Shown here piece after piece: positions 18,375-26,458 of a stretch of 64,000 nucleotides of DNA. The first letter of the stretch is position 1. Each line of letters starts with the position of its first letter. This DNA comes from Sabulicella glaciei (GTDB taxonomy: Bacteria > Pseudomonadota > Alphaproteobacteria > Acetobacterales > Acetobacteraceae), in contig NZ_JAPFQI010000004.1 of NCBI RefSeq assembly GCF_026183895.1, forward strand, positions 154,360-218,359, given 5' to 3'. A program made the position numbers and the translations under genes. Below the pieces are notes generated by a model. The model ran no database searches. It worked only from the letters and a program-made list of their open reading frames with translations, and had not been told where the DNA came from.

Positions 18375-19172
18375 TCATCGAGTGCCCCGCTCGTCAACTC
18401 GCGAGGCAGCCTGCGATGGCCTTGATGCCGAAGTGGCTTTGCCCCTTACGGAAGGAAAGAACGCGGCTGGCAGAACGCCGTCCAGCCTGAACCGCTCCTC
18501 CTCGCCCGCTGCGTCCAGCGCCGCGTCCAGTTCGGCAGGGCCGCCGAACTGGAAGCCAAGCTGAGTGACGTACGAGTGACAGGCGCGGCGGCGCGCGGCC
18601 GCGTTGCACGCGACCTTCATCTCAGGCAGATGGTTCAGCGGGACGGGGCGTGCCGGGTGGCTGTGCGGCCGTGCCGCGTAGGGCCAGTCCTCCCAGTGCA
18701 GCAGGGGCAATCCGAGCGGCCGCACCAGGGCCGCGGCGCGCAGCAGCTGCACGTGATCCACGTGGCCGCCAATGGCCTGGGGCATCAGCCAAAGGTCAGC
18801 GGGTGGCAGGGCGCTCAGCGCCGGGGCTAGCGCGAGATGCACCGCGTCGTCCTCCCGCACCTGGGCGAACAGCGCCGAGGCATCGGCATAGCCGCGATGC
18901 GGAGCTTCGCGAAAGGGAAGGTGCAGCGCCGCCGCCCCCAAAGCCGCGCAGGCGGCCAAATCCTCGGCCCGGCGCAGCGCCATGTAGTCGGCATCGTCGG
19001 GAAGGCCCTTGTCGCGTTGGCATTCCAGCGCGAAGCCTCGCGGATTGGGTACGGAGGCCGTGAACGCCGTCACCACCAGGACCCGCCACCCTGCCGCCGC
19101 CATGCGGGCCAGCGTGCCGCCACAGGAGAAGGCGGCGTCGTCCAGGTGCGGCGAGAGAGCGAGGGCGATCAC
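18375..19172 (-). CDS. PIG-L/LmbE-family N-deacetylase
   Basis: A 265-residue zinc deacetylase. The metal site is SPHLDD (His9, Asp11, Asp12) with the third ligand in GGHVDHVQ (His136, His139). The family removes acetyl from N-acetylglucosamine glycosides (MshB, GlcNAc-PI deacetylase, BshB). The GTG start overlaps the stop of the glycosyltransferase gene (GTGA), so both products are probably made together. It is the last gene of the YcaO operon. A likely role is deacetylating the glycoside made by the GT4; this is inference. Confidence 0.85.
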   Translation of the reverse strand: MIALALSPHLDDAAFSCGGTLARMAAAGWRVLVVTAFTASVPNPRGFALECQRDKGLPDDADYMALRRAEDLAACAALGAAALHLPFREAPHRGYADASALFAQVREDDAVHLALAPALSALPPADLWLMPQAIGGHVDHVQLLRAAALVRPLGLPLLHWEDWPYAARPHSHPARPVPLNHLPEMKVACNAAARRRACHSYVTQLGFQFGGPAELDAALDAAGEEERFRLDGVLPAAFFPSVRGKATSASRPSQAASRVDERGTR

Positions 19173-20395
19173 AGAAGATGGGGCGCGGCGATGAAGCGGC
19201 AGGACGGGTCCAGCGGCAGCACCGGGTCGACCGGCTCCCGGCGCGGCGCGGCGCGCACGCGGTCGTAGCTGTCCATGATGAGGCGCCCCACCGCCGCCCA
19301 GGAATAAGTGGCGCGGCACTCGGCCAGAGCGGCCTCTGCGAAGCGGCGCCGCAGCGCGCCATCCTCGATCATCCGGCGCAGCGCCGCAGCCAGGGCCGGT
19401 ACGTCGCCGGGATCCACCAGCAGCGCATTCTCGCCGTCGCGCAGACAGTCCACCACCCCCACGGCGCGGCAGGACACGCAGGGAAGGCCGCTGGCCATCG
19501 CTTCCAAGATGGTGTTGGAAAATCCCTCGGCATGGGTGGGCGAAACGAAGACGTCGCCCATGGCGTAGACTGCCGCCGCCTCGGCATAGTCGGCGTAGCC
19601 GGTGAAGCGCACCGGGACCCTCAGCTCCGCCGCAAGCTCCTTGGCCGCATGGAGGTCGGGGCCGATGCCCGAATACACGGCCGCGAAGGGCACGCCCTGT
19701 GCCTGCAGCAGCGCCAGCGCATGCAGCATGTCCAGCGCGCCTTTCCGCCGGTCCACCCGGCCGTGGTACAGCAGCCGCACCGGGTCCGCCGCCGCGCCCG
19801 GCGGCTTGTGCGGGCGGAAGCGCGCCACCTCCACCGCGCCGGGGACGATGGTGAACAGGCTGCGCGGCACGCCGAGCCGCTCGACCACCTCCTGCGCGAA
19901 GCTTTCGCAGCCGATCAGCACGGCATCCGCCCCATGCAGCACGCGCTCCATCGCCACGCGATGCGTCTCGCAGCAGGAGCCGACCCAATGGCCGTCGCCG
20001 CCTTGGATGGACACCACGGTGGGCACGCCGATCTCCCGCGCTGCCAGCAGCACCGCCCAGCCATTGGGGTAGCCGTACTGCGCGTGCAGCACGTCGAAGG
20101 GCGCGCGCGCGTGCTCGGCCAGGATGGCGTCGCGCATCGCCCGGACGTCGCGGTCGAAATCGGCGCCGCCCGGCGCCTCCTCGCCATGTGCCTGTAGGCC
20201 GATAACGCGCACGCCCGGCACCGGCGGCGGGGGGCCGCCGCCATAGATGCCGGTGCCGGCCGCATCGCCCCGGTACTGGCTCACCATGGTGACGTCGTGG
20301 CCCGCCGACACCAGCTCGCCCAGCAGGTTCAGCGCATAGGCGCTCATTCCGGAGATGGCGGGAAAGAAGCGGCGGGAGCAGAACAGGACGCGCAT
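19169..20395 (-). CDS. Glycosyltransferase family 4
   Basis: A 408-residue GT-B glycosyltransferase. The N-terminal half has FFPAISGMSAYALNLLGEL, typical of GT4 acceptor domains. The C-terminal half has HGRVDRRKG (donor phosphate Arg/Lys) and the E-x7-E motif from Glu290 to Glu298 (EGFSNTILE). A retaining transfer from a UDP- or GDP-sugar is expected. Next to ino1 and a PIG-L deacetylase it recalls MshA, which joins UDP-GlcNAc to inositol phosphate, but GT4 proteins are diverse and the substrate is not proven. Its ATG shares one base with the upstream stop (TGATG). Confidence 0.85.
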   Translation of the reverse strand: MRVLFCSRRFFPAISGMSAYALNLLGELVSAGHDVTMVSQYRGDAAGTGIYGGGPPPPVPGVRVIGLQAHGEEAPGGADFDRDVRAMRDAILAEHARAPFDVLHAQYGYPNGWAVLLAAREIGVPTVVSIQGGDGHWVGSCCETHRVAMERVLHGADAVLIGCESFAQEVVERLGVPRSLFTIVPGAVEVARFRPHKPPGAAADPVRLLYHGRVDRRKGALDMLHALALLQAQGVPFAAVYSGIGPDLHAAKELAAELRVPVRFTGYADYAEAAAVYAMGDVFVSPTHAEGFSNTILEAMASGLPCVSCRAVGVVDCLRDGENALLVDPGDVPALAAALRRMIEDGALRRRFAEAALAECRATYSWAAVGRLIMDSYDRVRAAPRREPVDPVLPLDPSCRFIAAPHLL

Positions 20396-21231
20396 CAAGC
20401 CGCGTCCCGGCAGGCCCGGAGCCAGCGCAGCGCGTCGGGCACCATGCGGTCGGCGCGATGGCTTTCGCGCGACAGCTCGACGCAGACCAGCCCGCCGAAG
20501 CCGATCTCCTCCAGAGCGTCGAGGCATGTGGGCACGTCCATGTCGCCCTCGCCAAAGGGCAGGTGGACGTGCTCGCCGCGCTTCATGTCCTCGATCGCCA
20601 CCGTGCCGATGTGAGGGGCGAACTCCGCCACCGCGGCGGCGGGCTCGCGCTCACCCGTCACCAAGCAGTGGCCGAGGTCAAGCGCCAGGCGCAGCTCCGG
20701 CAGCTCCGCGTGCAGCAGAAGCCAGTCATCCAGCGTCTCCACCAGCATCCCGGGTTCCGGCTCCAGCGCGGCGGGCACGCCGCGGGAGCGGGCGTGCTCC
20801 AGCACCTGCGCCACCCCCTCCACAAGCCATTCCCCGGCCTCGCCGCGGTCCACTCCCGGCAGGGGCACGCCGGCCCAGAAGGACACGGCCTCGGCGCCCA
20901 GCAAGTTGCCGATGTCCACGGCGCGGCGCAGGAACGCCACGCGGCGCGCGCGGCCTTCCGCGTCCGGCGTCAACAGCGTCGGTTCGTGCTTGCGGCGGGG
21001 GTCGAGCAGGAAGCGTGCGCCGGTTTCGATCACGCAGCCGAGCGAGCGAGCGTGCAGGGCCTTGCCCAGCGTCTCTGCGCGTTCCACCCAACCCTTCTCC
21101 ATGGGGTCCAGGTGGTGGTGATCCAGGGTCAGTGCCACGCCGGCATAGCCAGCATCGGCGATCATGGCGACGGCATCCATCAGCCGATGGTTGGCTGTGC
21201 CGTTCGTGTTGAAGGCGAAGCGCAGGCTCAT
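20395..21231 (-). CDS. TIM-barrel sugar isomerase/epimerase (xylose isomerase-like)
   Basis: A 278-residue protein of the AP-endonuclease-2/IolE-IolH fold. Visible metal ligands include Glu in ALEPEPGMLVE, Asp and His in LALDLGHCLV, Glu/His in IEDMKRGEHVHLP and Glu in VCVELSRESH. Such enzymes isomerise, epimerise or dehydrate sugars and inosose. With Gfo/Idh in the same operon, an inositol-derived keto intermediate is a reasonable substrate. The start overlaps the YcaO stop by four bases (ATGA). Confidence 0.8.
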   Translation of the reverse strand: MSLRFAFNTNGTANHRLMDAVAMIADAGYAGVALTLDHHHLDPMEKGWVERAETLGKALHARSLGCVIETGARFLLDPRRKHEPTLLTPDAEGRARRVAFLRRAVDIGNLLGAEAVSFWAGVPLPGVDRGEAGEWLVEGVAQVLEHARSRGVPAALEPEPGMLVETLDDWLLLHAELPELRLALDLGHCLVTGEREPAAAVAEFAPHIGTVAIEDMKRGEHVHLPFGEGDMDVPTCLDALEEIGFGGLVCVELSRESHRADRMVPDALRWLRACRDAA

Positions 21232-22706
21232 GCGGCACACCGCTTGGCGAGCAGGAGCTGCGCGGCGAAGGGCCCGCTTTCCCGGTACAGGGGAAACAAA
21301 GGCGCCACCAGACGCTCCGCCGCCGGCGCGTCCCACCAAGCCGGGCCGCCGCAGCGCGTCTCGTCCTCCGGCCGCAGCCGCACGCGCAGGGCGCCTGGCG
21401 CGGGCGAGTCCAGCAGCAACGGGTCGCGGCGCGCCCGAAGCCGGCGCACGCCGCGCCATCCCAGGCGGCCATAGCTCATCGTCTCGCTTTCCAGCCCCGG
21501 CACGATGGCCTTCACCACCCGCACCGAGCCGCCAGGCGGCGAGCAATCCACCCAGATCACATCCAGTCCCTCGGCGGCCAGGGCGCGCACCAGCCAGTCC
21601 AGCCGCGCGCCGGCATCGGCGGAAAGCGCCGGCCCGGCATCGGGTAGGGCGGAGAAGGGCACCTCCCTCGCCACGCGGAACACGCTTCCCGCGAGGCGGC
21701 GGCGCAGTTCCGCCGCGTCCTGCGCGAGCCACTCGGCCATCGCCTCCACCGGGCGCGGCTCCTGCTCCTCCGCCAGGGCGTTGCGAAGCTGCCGATCCGC
21801 CATATCGGCCGGCATCACGTGCCGAATCGCATCGATGGGACCGTGCGTGGCCGACTTGCGCGCACGCGAGCCGCAGAACTCCAGCAGTGCCTTGCGCAGC
21901 GAGCGCGCGCGGTCCGGGTGCGCCGCCTCCCCACACGCGGTGAGTTGCAGCGAGATGGCGGGCTGCGGGTCGTCGCCCACGACGTACAGGTTGGGAATGC
22001 CGAAATCGTCGGCCGCCAGCTTCACCGTGACGTTGATGCCGAGTGCCCGCAGGCGCTCCAGCAGCGCGGCCACCTCCGGTTCCTCCACCGCGTCCATCTT
22101 CACGCCCACCCCCTGGTCCAGGGCGCGGTAGTTCACGGCGTTGCCGTCGCGTTGCAGCAGCTCCATGAGCCCGTGCGCGAGGGCGTGCCCCAGGTCGAAG
22201 CCAGCCCCCAGCCCGTTGGTGATGGGCATGATCAGCTCGGCCGGGATGCCTGTCTGGTAGGGATAGGCCGCCACCCACTCGATCGGCACCGAGATGGGCG
22301 TGTCATCGGGGAAGCGCCGCGCCTCCACCCAGGTCAACGGCGTGTCGGGGGTCCAGGCGCTGCCGGCGGGCAGGCAAAGCGTCAGCGGGTCTGCCACCGC
22401 GTCCAGGCCGTGTCGCTCCACCATTGCGCGGAAGGAAGACTGGACGCGTGGCGCGCGCTTCGCCCACTCGCCGACGAAATACTCCTCCAGCACCTCGCCC
22501 ACCGCGCCGACCTCCGCTTCGATCGGCTCGAAGCCGTAGCCGTAGCCGATGGTGGCGGGCTCGCCATTCGCGGGCAGCAGCGCCGCCTCGCAGACAGGCA
22601 CGCCCGTGCGGTCCAGCCCGTCGATGCGGAACACCTCCAGCCGGTCCTCCCGAGGAAGGGCATCGCGGAAGGCACGCGCGACGTCGTGCAGATGGCTGGC
22701 GCTCAT
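21228..22706 (-). CDS. YcaO-domain protein
   Basis: A 492-residue YcaO protein. ATP-site motifs are NGLGAGF (164-170) leading into ELLQRD (182-187), and a second Glu/Arg motif in RKALLEFCGSRAR (about 271-282). YcaO enzymes use ATP to activate amide oxygens and make azolines, thioamides or amidines, usually on peptides. The C-terminus ends KRCAA and lacks the Pro-rich tail of azoline-forming RiPP cyclodehydratases. No TfuA, E1-like partner or obvious core peptide is adjacent, so a non-peptide or unusual substrate is possible. It overlaps both neighbours by four bases. Confidence 0.88.
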   Translation of the reverse strand: MSASHLHDVARAFRDALPREDRLEVFRIDGLDRTGVPVCEAALLPANGEPATIGYGYGFEPIEAEVGAVGEVLEEYFVGEWAKRAPRVQSSFRAMVERHGLDAVADPLTLCLPAGSAWTPDTPLTWVEARRFPDDTPISVPIEWVAAYPYQTGIPAELIMPITNGLGAGFDLGHALAHGLMELLQRDGNAVNYRALDQGVGVKMDAVEEPEVAALLERLRALGINVTVKLAADDFGIPNLYVVGDDPQPAISLQLTACGEAAHPDRARSLRKALLEFCGSRARKSATHGPIDAIRHVMPADMADRQLRNALAEEQEPRPVEAMAEWLAQDAAELRRRLAGSVFRVAREVPFSALPDAGPALSADAGARLDWLVRALAAEGLDVIWVDCSPPGGSVRVVKAIVPGLESETMSYGRLGWRGVRRLRARRDPLLLDSPAPGALRVRLRPEDETRCGGPAWWDAPAAERLVAPLFPLYRESGPFAAQLLLAKRCAA

Positions 22707-23530
22707 GGCAGCTCCTCGATGGGGATGTGGCGCACGCCGGGTGGGCCGCGCAACTGGTCGTCCAGCACCGCCAGCGCCGTCTCACGCCCGATGCCTGGCG
22801 CGTGCTCGAAAGGGGTGCAGACGGTGTCGAACTCCAGCGCGGCGATCACGTCGCGGTAGCGCCGCGCCTCGCCGGGCGTGATGGGGATGGATTTGTGGAA
22901 GGCCTTGTGGGTGGACACGGCGAGGTTCCGTCCGTCCGCATCCTGGTCCACCTTGAAGGCATCCCCGCAGAACAGGATGCGACGCCGCGCGTCGTGCAGC
23001 ACGGCCTGTCCCTCGTAGTGGCCGCCGACATGATGCAAAACCTGACCCGGCCGAAGCTCCAGCCGGTCGTCATAGGGGGTGTCCACGCGCATGGCTTTGG
23101 TGAGCCAGAGATCCTCCTTCTGGATCGCCAGCACCTCCGGCCGGAACACGTCCTGCAGCTGCCACAGCGCGCCATAGCCATGGACGTGGGAGGCGGCGAG
23201 GAAGCGGATGCCGCCCAGGCGGCGAATCTCCTCGATCATCGGCGGCGTGTAGTAGGGCGCGGCCTCGAAGGCGGTGTTGCCGTCGGGGTGCAGCAACAGC
23301 CAGCCGGTGCCGTTCAAGCCGAAGCCCGGCGAGGTGCAGAAGGCGACCATGTCCCGGTCGAGCTGCCGCCAGTGGCCGGTCAGGTGCGCGGCGACCCTTT
23401 CCTCCGGCCAGAAATCCCAGCCATCGGCCGGCAGGTCGTTGCGCGTGTCCTCGCAGACCGGGCAGCCGGAGGGGGCGAAGTGCTTCTGCCAGAAGCCGCA
23501 ATGCGAACACGCCCAGGGGGTCAGCGGCAT
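22703..23530 (-). CDS. Metallo-beta-lactamase-fold protein with an N-terminal zinc ribbon
   Basis: A 275-residue protein. It starts with a rubredoxin-like zinc ribbon, Cys8-x2-Cys11 and Cys23-x2-Cys26. An MBL-like body follows: ASHVHGYGAL (His115, His117) replaces the usual HxHxDH, GGHYEGQ (His171) is present, and LFCGDAF holds the bridging Asp190. Two of the standard metal ligands are therefore missing or replaced, so hydrolase activity is doubtful or altered. The start lies 10 bases inside the end of the oxidoreductase gene. The function in the operon is unknown. Confidence 0.75.
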   Translation of the reverse strand: MPLTPWACSHCGFWQKHFAPSGCPVCEDTRNDLPADGWDFWPEERVAAHLTGHWRQLDRDMVAFCTSPGFGLNGTGWLLLHPDGNTAFEAAPYYTPPMIEEIRRLGGIRFLAASHVHGYGALWQLQDVFRPEVLAIQKEDLWLTKAMRVDTPYDDRLELRPGQVLHHVGGHYEGQAVLHDARRRILFCGDAFKVDQDADGRNLAVSTHKAFHKSIPITPGEARRYRDVIAALEFDTVCTPFEHAPGIGRETALAVLDDQLRGPPGVRHIPIEELP

Positions 23531-24537
23531 GAAACGCTCCGATAGGCTTGGTCGAGCAGGCGCATGGTGTGAAGGTCCCGCTCCAGGTCGAAGGCAGGAT
23601 CGGGCCGTCCGGCGGCATGGCGGGCAAAGGCCGCCATCTGCCGCGCGAAGGGCGAGGCGCCGGCATCGGGAATCTCCAGCGCACGGCGCAGCCCCAGCCG
23701 CGCATCGGTGAACCACAGCGCGCCGCCAGGGGCTTGGCCCATGGTGCGTTCCGCCGTCAGCTGGCCTTTCGTGCCCAGGATTTCGAGCCGGCGTCTCGGC
23801 AGCGCCTCGGGGCAGTTGTAGGCGACGTGCAGCTGGGCCAGCACGCCCGACGCCGTGCGTCCGATCAGCAGCGCGCCATCATCCACCGCGTAGTCCTGCA
23901 CGCGGCTTTGGACCATGGCGGCCACCGTCAGCAGCGGCTCGCCCAGAAGGTGGTCCACGAGGTCGAGCCCGTGCGGCGCCAGGTCCATCAGCGCGCCGCC
24001 ACCGGCACGGGCGGGATCCGCGCGCCAATTGTCGCGCGCCCAGCCGGGTGGCACCCAGCACGCATAGGCGATACGGACGGCGGTAACGGTGCCGATGGCA
24101 CCCTGCGCAATGAGGTCGCGCATCAGCACATGCGCCGGGTGGTGGCGCTGATCGAAAGCGCAGCCCCAGGGAATGCCGGCTCGGCGCACGGCCATCGCCA
24201 TCGCCTCGGCTTCGGTCAAGGTCGCGGCCATCGGCTTCTCGCACAGCACCGGGATGCCGGCGGCGGCTGCGGCTTCCACGACCGGGCGGTGCAGGTGGTT
24301 GGGCGTGGCGACGTAGAGCGCGCCAAGGCCGGGCTCGCCCAGCAACGCATCCAGCTCGGCATGGGCACGGGCGCCCAGCGCTGACGCGGCGCGACGTGCC
24401 TCCGGCGCCGGGTCCGCCACGCCGAGGAGACGTCCCCCGGCGGCCAGAAGGCCGGGCAGCGCGAAGTCGCGCGCCACCCAACCGAACCCCGCCATGCCCC
24501 AACAGGCGGGCGCCAGTGCGCTGCCGTCCGGCATCAC
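23521..24537 (-). CDS. Gfo/Idh/MocA-family oxidoreductase
   Basis: A 338-residue NAD(P)-dependent oxidoreductase. It has a Rossmann start (GMAGFGWVARDFALPGLLAA), the motif CEKPMAATLTEAEAM with the catalytic-type Lys, and GGGALMDLAPHGLDLVDHL with the conserved Asp/His. Inositol 2-dehydrogenase (IolG) belongs to this family, which also oxidises or reduces sugars. Coupled to ino1 and a TIM-barrel isomerase, oxidation of an inositol ring is plausible. Either GTG 24537 or ATG 24534 starts it; both overlap the methyltransferase stop. Confidence 0.85.
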   Translation of the reverse strand: MMPDGSALAPACWGMAGFGWVARDFALPGLLAAGGRLLGVADPAPEARRAASALGARAHAELDALLGEPGLGALYVATPNHLHRPVVEAAAAAGIPVLCEKPMAATLTEAEAMAMAVRRAGIPWGCAFDQRHHPAHVLMRDLIAQGAIGTVTAVRIAYACWVPPGWARDNWRADPARAGGGALMDLAPHGLDLVDHLLGEPLLTVAAMVQSRVQDYAVDDGALLIGRTASGVLAQLHVAYNCPEALPRRRLEILGTKGQLTAERTMGQAPGGALWFTDARLGLRRALEIPDAGASPFARQMAAFARHAAGRPDPAFDLERDLHTMRLLDQAYRSVSCR

Positions 24538-25574
24538 CAGCGCTCCGGCAGGTCGAGCAACTCGCGCCGCCGCGCCGGGGCTTCCGTTGCCGCGTCCAGC
24601 ACCGCGCGAGCCGGCGCGGCGCTTGTGGCGGGAAACGTGGCGCGCGGACCGTACTCGAGCGCGTAGCGCTCGCTGGGCCAGGTCAGCCGCCCATCCGATC
24701 CGTAGAGCGGGTTGCGCCGAAGCGCAGCCCCATCGTGGGGCAGGCCGCGCACCGGTCGCGCGGGCCCCGCTCCCTCGACCAGGGAAAAGGCCTCTGCCCC
24801 CGCCAGGGCCGCGGCAGGCCGCGACTCTGGCGCGCGGCCTTCAGCCAGGGCGCGGGTCAGCTCCGCGTCGTCATAAATGGTGGCGCCGGGGAACATGCTC
24901 GCGACCTCGGCAGCGGTCATGGCGCGGCCGGCAGACAGGTTCGGCCAGTCACTGTTGTGCACGTGGCTGATGGCAAGCATCCCGCCCAGCGCACGAAGGC
25001 GCTGGAGGATCGCCGGCTTGGGCTCGAGGAAGTAGAAGGCGTCGTGGCAGCAGACGAGGTCAAAGCGGCCCAGCTCCGGCCAGGGCTGCGCAGCGTCCAG
25101 GCACAGAAGCGTGGCCTCTGGCACCACCCAGTGCCGTGCGACCCAGAGCTTGGCGAAGACCACGTCCGCCCCCGTCACCCGCGCGCCGCGCTGGCGCTGG
25201 GCGCGCAGGTGGTGGCCGATTCCGCAGGCCAGCTCGAACACGCTTTCAGGCGCGGGCGCGTGCGCCTCCACCAGGGCCAGCCCGGCAAGGAAGGTGGGGT
25301 CCGACCAGCGATGAGCGAAGTAGTCGGCGACCGGCCCCCAGGACAGCAGCGCCATCGCCTCGCGCAGCGAAAGGGAGTCGCGGCGGCGCACCAGCTCGCG
25401 CAGTGCCGCCGGATCGGCGCGCGGGCCGGTCCACCAGTCATCCTGGTCGGCCAGCAGCAGCACCAGCGCGCCTTCCTCGTCGCCGACCTCCTGACGCGCC
25501 AGGGCCTCGGCGGCCAGTTCCTCACGCCCAGCGCGCAGGAAGGGGATGCCGTCGAGGACCGGGCCGCGCCTCAT
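24534..25574 (-). CDS. Class I SAM-dependent methyltransferase
   Basis: A 346-residue protein with the SAM-binding loop FELACGIGHH (about 113-122), an acidic end of strand 2 (VTGADVVFAKLW) and FDLVCCHDAFYFLEP as motif post-I/II. The first 80 residues and the last 120 have no features I recognise. The acceptor is unknown; O- or N-methylation of the cluster product is the simple reading. It overlaps both neighbours in the ATGA/GTGATG style. Confidence 0.75.
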   Translation of the reverse strand: MRRGPVLDGIPFLRAGREELAAEALARQEVGDEEGALVLLLADQDDWWTGPRADPAALRELVRRRDSLSLREAMALLSWGPVADYFAHRWSDPTFLAGLALVEAHAPAPESVFELACGIGHHLRAQRQRGARVTGADVVFAKLWVARHWVVPEATLLCLDAAQPWPELGRFDLVCCHDAFYFLEPKPAILQRLRALGGMLAISHVHNSDWPNLSAGRAMTAAEVASMFPGATIYDDAELTRALAEGRAPESRPAAALAGAEAFSLVEGAGPARPVRGLPHDGAALRRNPLYGSDGRLTWPSERYALEYGPRATFPATSAAPARAVLDAATEAPARRRELLDLPERW

Positions 25575-26458
25575 GCGGCCAGCCCCACCTCGCGCAGCAG
25601 CCCTTCCTGGAAGGGGCGCACCGGGCCGTCATGCACCAGCTCCATCTCGCGCAGCAGGAAGCCGATGGTGGTGCCGGCGGCCCGCAAGTGGTGCTCCATC
25701 TGGAGAACGCGGTCCAGCGTGTCGGCGGCATGGAAGGCGCGGCCGCCCGGAGTTTCAGCGTCACGCAGGAGGAGGCGCGCAACCTCCACCTGCGCACGCA
25801 GCACCTCAGGCAGCTCGGCCAGGGCCTGCGACGTGGCGCTGTCCATCGCCGGCTCCAGCCAGTTCCCCAGCAGCATCTCCCCCGCGAAGCCGCTGTCGGG
25901 CAGCAGGGCGTTGTGGAGGTGGTGCGACAGGGCGGCCAGGAACACGGCCGTCGTGTCGGCGGCGTAGGCCGGCGCCAGCACCGCCCCAGCCACCGCCGTG
26001 ATCAGGCAGTGTTCGGCGTGATTCTCCGGCGGCTCGAACATCAGGCGGCCGCGGCCGGGGCAGGTGGCGCCCGCGCGGGGCTGCGCCGCCAGCAGCGCCA
26101 CGAAGGGCGGCGGCGGGCCGGCGGGAAGTTCCGGCGCCTCGGCCATCGCGCGCAGCAGGCCCGGGTCCACGGCGGCGGAAACCGAGGAAATGGCCTCGCG
26201 CATGATGGCCGCGCGCGCCTCGGGCGGGATTCCCACCTTCATCATCGCCGCGTCGTCCAGGTCGCCCAGCCGAGAAGCCGACAGCGCCGCGCGGGTCGTG
26301 GCATGGGCCACCGCCTCCGGAGGGGCGCCGGCACAGAGCGCGGCCCAGGCGCGGGCGAAGAGACGCTGCGCCACCGAGCCCTCGCGCCCCGCCGAACGGA
26401 CGCGCTTGAGGTCGCCCAGCTCGCGCAGCAGGGGCAGCAGGTCGGCCGGACCGGTCAT
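25571..26458 (-). CDS. HD-domain-like, His-rich protein of unknown function
   Basis: A 295-residue, mostly helical protein. ENHAEHC near the middle and SHHLHNALLPD about 35 residues later resemble the metal-binding His/Asp pattern of HD phosphohydrolases, although the strict HD pair is replaced by HLHN. A further AADTLDRVLQMEHH follows. It might hydrolyse a phosphate (for example inositol phosphate) or bind metal. I cannot assign it to a named family. Four-base overlaps with ino1 and with the methyltransferase gene place it firmly in the operon. Confidence 0.6.
   Translation of the reverse strand: MTGPADLLPLLRELGDLKRVRSAGREGSVAQRLFARAWAALCAGAPPEAVAHATTRAALSASRLGDLDDAAMMKVGIPPEARAAIMREAISSVSAAVDPGLLRAMAEAPELPAGPPPPFVALLAAQPRAGATCPGRGRLMFEPPENHAEHCLITAVAGAVLAPAYAADTTAVFLAALSHHLHNALLPDSGFAGEMLLGNWLEPAMDSATSQALAELPEVLRAQVEVARLLLRDAETPGGRAFHAADTLDRVLQMEHHLRAAGTTIGFLLREMELVHDGPVRPFQEGLLREVGLAA

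Noticed and set aside
21228..22706. YcaO acting on ribosomal protein S12 or as an azoline-forming RiPP cyclodehydratase
   Set aside because: No RiPP partner genes are adjacent and the Pro-rich tail is missing; the operon content points to small-molecule work. It is not fully excluded.
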